Positions 6,794-11,055 of a stretch of DNA of 11,055 nt are shown piece after piece. The notes below the pieces were generated by a model. It was given only the letters and a program-made list of their open reading frames with translations. It was not told the origin of the DNA and did no database searches. The number at the start of each line of letters is the position of its first letter. The stretch's first letter is position 1. The position numbers and the translations under genes were made by a program. This DNA comes from Acidilobaceae archaeon UBA158. Its GTDB lineage: Archaea > Thermoproteota > Thermoprotei_A > Sulfolobales > Acidilobaceae. The stretch lies in assembly GCA_002506595.1 (NCBI GenBank), contig DAXV01000019.1, forward strand, positions 29,789 through 40,843, read 5' to 3'.

Positions 6794-7042
6794 GTGTCAG
6801 AAGATGAAAACTTTGGAGAGTCAATAGGTGAAGAAGAAATAAAAGAAGAATATTCAGGATCTATATATGGTATAAAAGAAAGGGAAGTTTATTATATGTG
6901 TTTAAATTGTGGATATAAGATAAGCAAAACAGAACTTGACCAATTCCATAGCATGATATGCCCAAAATGCGGGTATAGAATATTTATTAAATTAAGGGCA
7001 CCACCAACTCTTGTTAAGCCAAGAAGGGTAGATGCTATTTAA
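6794..7042 (+). CDS. rpo12: DNA-directed RNA polymerase subunit Rpo12 (RpoP) with acidic N-terminal extension
   Basis: Zinc-ribbon subunit of archaeal RNA polymerase, equivalent to eukaryotic Rpb12. Numbered from GTG 6794 (82 residues), the zinc ligands are C36, C39, C56 and C59 (CLNCGY and CPKCGY), followed by the basic tail KLRAPPTLVKPRR typical of the family. Most archaeal Rpo12 proteins are about 45-50 residues and begin just before the first CxxC; here roughly 33 mostly acidic residues precede it. GTG 6794 has AGGTG 6 bases upstream; GTG 6785 is an in-frame alternative, and ATG 6896 would give the short classical form. The promoter position favours the long form. The gene converges on the agmatinase-family gene with a 4-base overlap. 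Confidence 0.88.
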   Translation: MSEDENFGESIGEEEIKEEYSGSIYGIKEREVYYMCLNCGYKISKTELDQFHSMICPKCGYRIFIKLRAPPTLVKPRRVDAI

Positions 7043-7968
7043 TTGAGATTTTTCTTGCTTAATGATATATAGTTCTTCATTATTATCTCATTTATCAATT
7101 TTGCTGCTAGTGAGGAAGTTATTCCTCCTTGATCATAGGGTGGTGATACCTCAACAACATCTGCTCCAATAAGCCTCTCATCAACAAGTTGATTTACTAT
7201 AGTTAATCCCTCTACATTAGTTATTCCTCCAGGTTCGGGATTTCCAACCCCTGGCGCATAAGAAGGGTCAAAACCGTCCATATCAATTGATAAATAAATG
7301 TGTTTACAATCTGATAGGAATTTTTTCACAGAATTAATAGCATTTACTAAACCGATTTTATATATATCAGAAGGTTTAATGGTATTTATATTGTTTTTAG
7401 ATAAGGCATAGTTTCTTTCCTCTTTGGAATATGCTCTAACTCCTATATAATTAATTTTTGTGCCTCCTAATAATTCTAAGGATCTTCTCATTACAGATGC
7501 ATGTCCATTCTTTAATCCAAGATATTCATCTCTTAAATCATAATGTGCATCTATTACAATTAAACAGGGAGTTATTCCTTGTTTTTTAAATGCTTTAATT
7601 GCGCCATATGTTATCGTATGTTCTCCGCCAATCATTATTGGAATCTTGTTTTCTTGGATTATATCACTTATAACACTCGTTATTCTGTTTAAAGTTTCGT
7701 TTATATCTCCTATTACGATGCTTATATCCCCTTCATCTATTATTCCTATATCTTCTAGATAAATATCTGAAAAATAGCTGTTTGACTCTAATCCAGAGGC
7801 AGCTTGCCTTATTACTTCAGGGCCAAATCTTGTTCCTGGTTTATATGATGTAGAAGAATCAAATGGAACTCCTATTATTTCATATCTTGAATTCTTATTA
7901 TTTTCTAATCCAGCATAGTTTTTTGATGACTTTGATAAGTATATGTCTTTCAAACTCAATCTTCTCAC
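7039..7968 (-). CDS. speB: agmatinase / arginase-family ureohydrolase
   Basis: Binuclear manganese hydrolase, most likely removing urea from agmatine (or N1-aminopropylagmatine, as in some thermophiles) in polyamine synthesis. The 309 residues carry all ligand motifs: GGEHT (114-118, His117), DAHYD (140-144) and SIDMDGFDP (227-235, Asp229 and Asp231). RDEYLG (146-151) followed by GHAS is typical of agmatinases. Arginase or formiminoglutamase activity cannot be excluded from motifs alone. The start is uncertain: GTG 7968 may be leaderless, since a TATA box centred near 7990 predicts a transcript start at about 7965. TTG 7959, three codons on, has GGGGTGA in front with a 5-base gap and is a good alternative. 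Confidence 0.9.
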   Translation of the reverse strand: MRRLSLKDIYLSKSSKNYAGLENNKNSRYEIIGVPFDSSTSYKPGTRFGPEVIRQAASGLESNSYFSDIYLEDIGIIDEGDISIVIGDINETLNRITSVISDIIQENKIPIMIGGEHTITYGAIKAFKKQGITPCLIVIDAHYDLRDEYLGLKNGHASVMRRSLELLGGTKINYIGVRAYSKEERNYALSKNNINTIKPSDIYKIGLVNAINSVKKFLSDCKHIYLSIDMDGFDPSYAPGVGNPEPGGITNVEGLTIVNQLVDERLIGADVVEVSPPYDQGGITSSLAAKLINEIIMKNYISLSKKNLN

Positions 7969-7983
7969 CCCAAATTAAATAAA

Positions 7984-7995
7984 TCTATATAAATA
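7984..7995. promoter_or_regulatory. shared TATA element between the agmatinase-family gene and glyS
   Basis: TCTATATAAATA reads as a TATA box on both strands (TATTTATATAGA on minus). It lies about 22 bases before GTG 7968 on minus, and on plus predicts a start near 8014, ahead of the glyS SD. Confidence 0.55.
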
Positions 7996-8005
7996 AAAGT
8001 TTTGA

Positions 8006-8017
8006 CCTATATAAAGG
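8006..8017 (+). promoter_or_regulatory. second TATA candidate of glyS
   Basis: CCTATATAAAGG is a near-consensus archaeal TATA box. If used, transcription would begin near 8036, which favours TTG 8038 as an almost leaderless start. The AGGAG at 8015-8019, part of the same stretch, instead fits as an SD for TTG 8029 if the upstream TATA is used. Confidence 0.4.
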
Positions 8018-8028
8018 AGAAAAAAGGG

Positions 8029-9792
8029 TTGAGAATTTTGCCAGATGAAAACATTTATGATAAAATAATAGATCTAGCAAAGAGAAGGGGTTTCTTTTGG
8101 CCCTCATATGAAATTTATGGAGGTCAGGCAGGATTCTATGATATAGGACCTTATGGCATGGTCTTGAAGAGAAAACTAATTGATTTATGGAGAGAACTTT
8201 TTATTAAAGGTAATCAGGATACAGTTGTTGAAGTTGAAACTCCTATTATAGGTCCTTCTATTGTTTATGAAGCAAGCGGTCATGTAGAAAATTTTACAGA
8301 TCCAATAGTTAGATGCAATAGCTGTGGAAGAATTTTTAGAGCAGATCACTTAATAGAAGAAAAATTAAATATAGATGTTGAAGGATTTAGTTTATCAGAG
8401 CTCAACAATATAATAAAAGAAAAAGGGTTGAGATGTCCAGTTTGTAATGGTGAATTGGGAGAAGTTAAAACTTTTAATTTGTTATTTAAAACACAAATTG
8501 GGCCATATGAAGGAAATATAGGGTATATAAGACCTGAACTTGCTCAAGGTATTTTTGTTGCATTTAAAAGAATTCATGAATCTTTAAGAAATAAGTTACC
8601 TTTAGGAATAGCACAAGTAGGAAAAGTAGGAAGAAATGAGATTTCTCCTAGGCAAGGTATGATAAGATTAAGAGATTTTACAATAATGGAAATGGAATAT
8701 TTCTTTAATCCAGATAAAAAGGATTGCCCAAATATAGAAAAGTATTATAATGAAACTCTTAATATATTGCCTTATTCTTATAAAGAAAATAAAAAAGATT
8801 TCATAACTGTAACAGTTAAGGAAGCAATAGAAAGGAACTTTGTTATTAATCCTTGTATGGCATATTGGATGGTTATTGGAAAGCTTCTGTTGTTGAAACT
8901 AGGAGTTCCTGAAACAAATATGTATTTCTTAGAAAAAGGGCCTAAAGAAAGGGCTCATTATTCAAGTCAGACGTTTGACCATATGGTGAAAACATCAAGA
9001 TGGGGTTGGATAGAGGTAGCAGGATATGCTTATAGAGGTGACTATGATTTATCAAGGCATAAAAAATATAGTAATGCTGATATAGAGGTGTTTGAAGCAT
9101 ATAAAGAACCAGTAGTTATGAAAGTAAGGAAGGTTCTATTAGATAAAGCATATGCTGGAAGGAATTTCAAGTCAAAAGCTCCAGAAATTATGAAAAGTGT
9201 TGAGGAATTGGATCCAGATTATGTTATAAGAGAAATAAATGAAAAAGGAAAAATTAATATTAATGGTATCGATATTCCAAAGGAGGCTTTAATAATAATA
9301 GAAAAGGATGAAAAAGTATCAGGTAGAAAATTCATTCCTCATGTAATTGAACCATCATTTGGCACGGATAGACTTCTTTATGTATTGTTGGAATATGCAT
9401 ATAGGGAAGTTGATGGAAGGATTGTATTATCTTTCCCAAGATACCTATCTCCAGCAGATGCAGTTGTTTTACCTTTAATAGAAGATGATGAAAAATTAAT
9501 AAATAAAGCAAAGGAGGTTTATTCTTATCTTATGTCAGAAGGCTTTAATGTTTTATATGATGATAATGGTAGTATAGGAAAGAGATATGCAAGATCAGAT
9601 GAAATTGGTGTACCTGTTGCGTTTACAATAGATTATCAAACATTAGAAGATGATACAATAACAATGAGGGATAGAGACACTTGGAAGCAAATTAGAATAA
9701 GTATTTCGGATGCAGCAAATGCATTAAAGAAATTCATTTATAATTCCGCTGACCTAGGAGAACTGGGGAAAGAAGTAGAAACAAAAGGTTGA
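8029..9792 (+). CDS. glyS: glycyl-tRNA synthetase, archaeal/eukaryal class II type
   Basis: Charges tRNA-Gly. Counting from TTG 8029 (587 residues): RRGFFWPSYEIYGGQAG opens the catalytic domain (20-36), followed by GPYG (40-43). A zinc-binding insertion has C96, C99, C136 and C139. Motif 2 is IRPELAQGIF (167-176) with GRNEISPRQG (201-210), and motif 3 is EPSFGTDRLL. The anticodon-binding domain starts at about VLSFPRYLSPADAVVLP and runs to about residue 565. Leu in RPELAQG and Gly in GRNEISP stand where Thr and Phe are more usual in my memory of the family. AGGAG with a 9-base spacer supports TTG 8029; TTG 8002 and TTG 8038 are in-frame alternatives. It leads a plus-strand operon with the next two genes. 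Confidence 0.94.
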   Translation: MRILPDENIYDKIIDLAKRRGFFWPSYEIYGGQAGFYDIGPYGMVLKRKLIDLWRELFIKGNQDTVVEVETPIIGPSIVYEASGHVENFTDPIVRCNSCGRIFRADHLIEEKLNIDVEGFSLSELNNIIKEKGLRCPVCNGELGEVKTFNLLFKTQIGPYEGNIGYIRPELAQGIFVAFKRIHESLRNKLPLGIAQVGKVGRNEISPRQGMIRLRDFTIMEMEYFFNPDKKDCPNIEKYYNETLNILPYSYKENKKDFITVTVKEAIERNFVINPCMAYWMVIGKLLLLKLGVPETNMYFLEKGPKERAHYSSQTFDHMVKTSRWGWIEVAGYAYRGDYDLSRHKKYSNADIEVFEAYKEPVVMKVRKVLLDKAYAGRNFKSKAPEIMKSVEELDPDYVIREINEKGKININGIDIPKEALIIIEKDEKVSGRKFIPHVIEPSFGTDRLLYVLLEYAYREVDGRIVLSFPRYLSPADAVVLPLIEDDEKLINKAKEVYSYLMSEGFNVLYDDNGSIGKRYARSDEIGVPVAFTIDYQTLEDDTITMRDRDTWKQIRISISDAANALKKFIYNSADLGELGKEVETKG

Positions 9793-9798
9793 TGAGGT

Positions 9799-10179
9799 AT
9801 GAGTGAAGAAAATGATAGCAAGAAGGTTAGTAAAGATGTAAAGCCGGAAAAGGCAGATTTAAGTAAGGCTTTATCTATAATTCCTCCAGCATCTTCACTT
9901 AGAGAAAAAGGAAAAAAAGTTATTGAAAGGAGATTGAGGATTTCATATGATGAGAGTGTTGATAAAGGCAATGTAAAATTATCTAAAAAATTAGCCTCTC
10001 AATTAGGTATTCAGAAAAAGCTTGAGATGGTCATTGCGAGTAAGAAAAAGTTTGTATTTGATTCTCAAATAGATGAATCAATTCAAGAAGACTCAAAGAT
10101 ATTTGTTAATCCTGATGAAATGAAAGAAAAAGGAGTAGCTGATAACAGTATTGTAACCATTAGGGCCTTACAAGAATAA
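9799..10179 (+). CDS. uncharacterised protein with possible double-psi beta-barrel-like domain
   Basis: I do not recognise a named family. The 126-residue protein has a charged, low-complexity N terminus (1-40, many Lys, Glu and Ser) likely to be disordered. From about 41 to 126 it looks like a compact beta-rich domain: VKLSKKLASQLGI, EMVIASKKKFVF, IFVNPDEMKEKGV and NSIVTIRAL. The LS-x-x-x-A-x-x-LGI then later NP-x-x-M-x-x-x-GV-x-x-x-SIVTI pattern resembles the duplicated half of double-psi barrels (Cdc48/VAT N domain, AbrB-related proteins), but this is a pattern impression only. No membrane segments or Cys are seen. It begins 6 bases after the glyS stop, with GAGGT touching the ATG, so it depends on glyS translation. 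It is probably an archaeal conserved protein. Confidence 0.75.
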   Translation: MSEENDSKKVSKDVKPEKADLSKALSIIPPASSLREKGKKVIERRLRISYDESVDKGNVKLSKKLASQLGIQKKLEMVIASKKKFVFDSQIDESIQEDSKIFVNPDEMKEKGVADNSIVTIRALQE

Positions 10180-10181
10180 CG

Positions 10182-10625
10182 GTGAAGTTTTTGAAGAAAA
10201 AATGTGAAAATAATTGCGAAACATATTCCTTAATTTTTGAACAAAATTCAGAGAGAATAGCTCAGCTAATGCAAGAACAGATTTCATTAATTAATAATGG
10301 TAACGTGGTATATAATTCCTATTTATCTGATAAGAAGGATGAGACTTTAAAAGAACTAAATGAAATAATAGATAGGCTTAGAGAAATAAGGAATGTTATT
10401 TCTAGCGAGATTGATAAATATTCAGATTTCATTGAATGCTGTGATAATGAAAAAAATAATGATGTAGAATTATTAATAGCATATTATTTAGAGGCAGGTT
10501 CAAAAAAAGAGGAAGAATTTCTAAAAAGCATTTCAAAAGAAATTGATACAAAAGAAGATTTAGTAAGTTTAAGATCTCTTGTTTTAAGAATAAAGGGAAA
10601 TGAAAACTTTAAATTCATTCTTTAA
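10182..10625 (+). CDS. uncharacterised helical protein, third gene of the glyS operon
   Basis: Function unknown. The 147 residues are almost wholly helix-forming and charged, with heptad-like stretches near 27-40 and 52-80 (TLKELNEIIDRLREIRNVI) suggesting a coiled coil or helical bundle. Cysteines occur in two small groups: C8 and C12 near the start and C87-C88 in the middle. No catalytic motif or signal peptide is seen. GTG 10182 lies 2 bases after the previous stop; GGTGA at 10181-10185 would serve better as an SD for TTG 10191, three codons later. Tight spacing to the upstream gene points to a shared transcript. The stop shares TTAA with the stop of the convergent DUF2283-like gene. A T6 run at 10633-10638 may end the transcript. 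Confidence 0.75.
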   Translation: MKFLKKKCENNCETYSLIFEQNSERIAQLMQEQISLINNGNVVYNSYLSDKKDETLKELNEIIDRLREIRNVISSEIDKYSDFIECCDNEKNNDVELLIAYYLEAGSKKEEEFLKSISKEIDTKEDLVSLRSLVLRIKGNENFKFIL

Positions 10626-10837
10626 ATGTTGGTTTTTTCCTTAAAGTTTGGAATTAATAATGACACAATTTTATTATCTTTTATATTAATAATTATATCA
10701 TTTTCTAGCATAATTGTTTCATCAGCTTCATCTTTGGTAAATCCTAAATAAAGCGTATCTCCAACTTTATCGTATTCTATCCATATATTTTCAGGATCTT
10801 CAATAATCAAATTCTTTACTTTTTCAGCTCTTTCCAT
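10622..10837 (-). CDS. small DUF2283-like protein
   Basis: The 71-residue protein from ATG 10837 contains IWIEYDKVGDTLYLGF, then DEADETIMLENDIIINI and NKIVSLLIPNF. This is the pattern of DUF2283 proteins: a Tyr-Asp-x-x-x-Asp-x-Leu-Tyr strand, a short acidic strand, then a strand giving the I-x-G/S-x-x-I/L-x-N-x ending. The family is small, widespread in bacteria and archaea, and has no settled function; it is sometimes found beside toxin-antitoxin genes, but I see no partner here. ATG 10837 is chosen because TTTATATAT centred near 10860 predicts a start site next to it, and GGGGAT lies 4 bases upstream. TTG 10849 is in frame but would fall upstream of the transcript. It shares four bases with the convergent gene. 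Confidence 0.78.
   Translation of the reverse strand: MERAEKVKNLIIEDPENIWIEYDKVGDTLYLGFTKDEADETIMLENDIIINIKDNKIVSLLIPNFKEKTNI
10633..10638 (+). terminator. possible T-run terminator of the glyS operon
   Basis: Six T residues on the plus strand, 8 bases after the last stop. Archaeal termination often uses such runs without a hairpin. It lies inside the convergent gene, so the assignment is weak. Confidence 0.3.
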
Positions 10838-10855
10838 TTTTATCCCCAAAATATT

Positions 10856-10864
10856 ATATATAAA
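10856..10864 (-). promoter_or_regulatory. TATA box of the DUF2283-like gene
   Basis: TTTATATAT on the minus strand, about 23 bases from ATG 10837, implies a leaderless or nearly leaderless transcript. Confidence 0.5.
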
Positions 10865-11055
10865 GAAATTTTAAATGGGTTTTTGTATTTTAAAGCCTTT
10901 GTAATAACTAATTAGGATAGAGATATTTTAATATTAATTTTTATTATATTTATTTTCATAATTTTACCATTTTAAAATTTTTAAATTAACCATATAATAG
11001 AAATTTAACTAAATAGGTTATGGTCTATAAGCTTAAATGACAAAAGAAACGCAAG
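10865..11055. other. AT-rich intergenic stretch without a supported gene
   Basis: I see no convincing gene or RNA fold here. CATATAAT at 10991-10998 could be a plus-strand TATA box. An ATG at 11037 stays open for six codons to the window edge and might be the start of a gene lying to the right, but too little is visible to call it. Confidence 0.5.

Noticed and set aside
8002..8028. TTG 8002 as the glyS start
   Set aside because: It lies between the two TATA boxes with no SD, and adds a Lys-rich lead absent from the usual family start; TTG 8029 has AGGAG at good spacing.
9738..9971. Minus-strand open frame opposite the glyS/next-gene junction
   Set aside because: Shadow frame antisense to two well supported genes, with no SD, promoter or recognisable domain.
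10622..10837. DUF2283-like gene as an antitoxin in a toxin-antitoxin pair
   Set aside because: No toxin-like partner adjoins it on the same strand; the neighbour is a convergent member of the glyS operon.
11037..11055. ATG open for six codons to the right edge as the start of a new gene
   Set aside because: Only Met-Thr-Lys-Glu-Thr-Gln is visible, no SD at the right distance, and the TATA candidate is not well placed. Too little to annotate.

Overview
This is an AT-rich archaeal window (about 30% G+C by eye, not counted). Archaeal markers are a small SUI1/aIF1 factor, an RNA polymerase Rpo12 zinc ribbon, an archaeal/eukaryal-type glycyl-tRNA synthetase, CobY in place of bacterial CobU, and a CbiZ-CobZ fusion of the CbiS type. 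Most start regions carry TATA boxes, several starts are GTG or TTG, and Shine-Dalgarno (SD) sites inside operons are of the GGTG/GAGG type. A thermophilic Thermoproteota (crenarchaeal) host of low G+C, such as a Caldisphaera-like lineage, is my inference; nothing in the window proves the genus.

Positions 1-6316 on the minus strand form one tightly packed cobamide operon. In transcription order it is cobT, cbiS (CbiZ-CobZ fusion), cobY, a CobD-type threonine-phosphate decarboxylase, cobS, cbiB and an asparagine-synthetase-like ATP-pyrophosphatase that runs off the left edge. CobD makes aminopropanol phosphate and CbiB attaches it to cobyric acid. CobY activates the product with GTP, CobT makes alpha-ribazole phosphate, CobS joins the two halves, and the CobZ domain removes the last phosphate. 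The CbiZ domain converts scavenged cobinamide to cobyric acid so that it can re-enter at CbiB. No corrin-ring genes and no recognisable threonine kinase are present. The terminal AsnB-like gene has no glutaminase domain, carries a zinc ribbon and has no obvious job in the pathway; it is the best lead for something new.

Positions 6396-7968 hold housekeeping genes: aIF1 (minus) diverges from rpo12 (plus) across a short bidirectional promoter containing an 8-bp inverted repeat, and rpo12 converges on an agmatinase/arginase-family gene (minus). Positions about 8002-10625 (plus) hold glyS followed by two uncharacterised small genes, the first with a possible double-psi beta-barrel pattern and the second helical. 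A small DUF2283-like gene (minus) converges on them. The two convergent pairs each overlap by four bases through a shared TTAA. The last 200 bases are AT-rich and hold no gene I can support.
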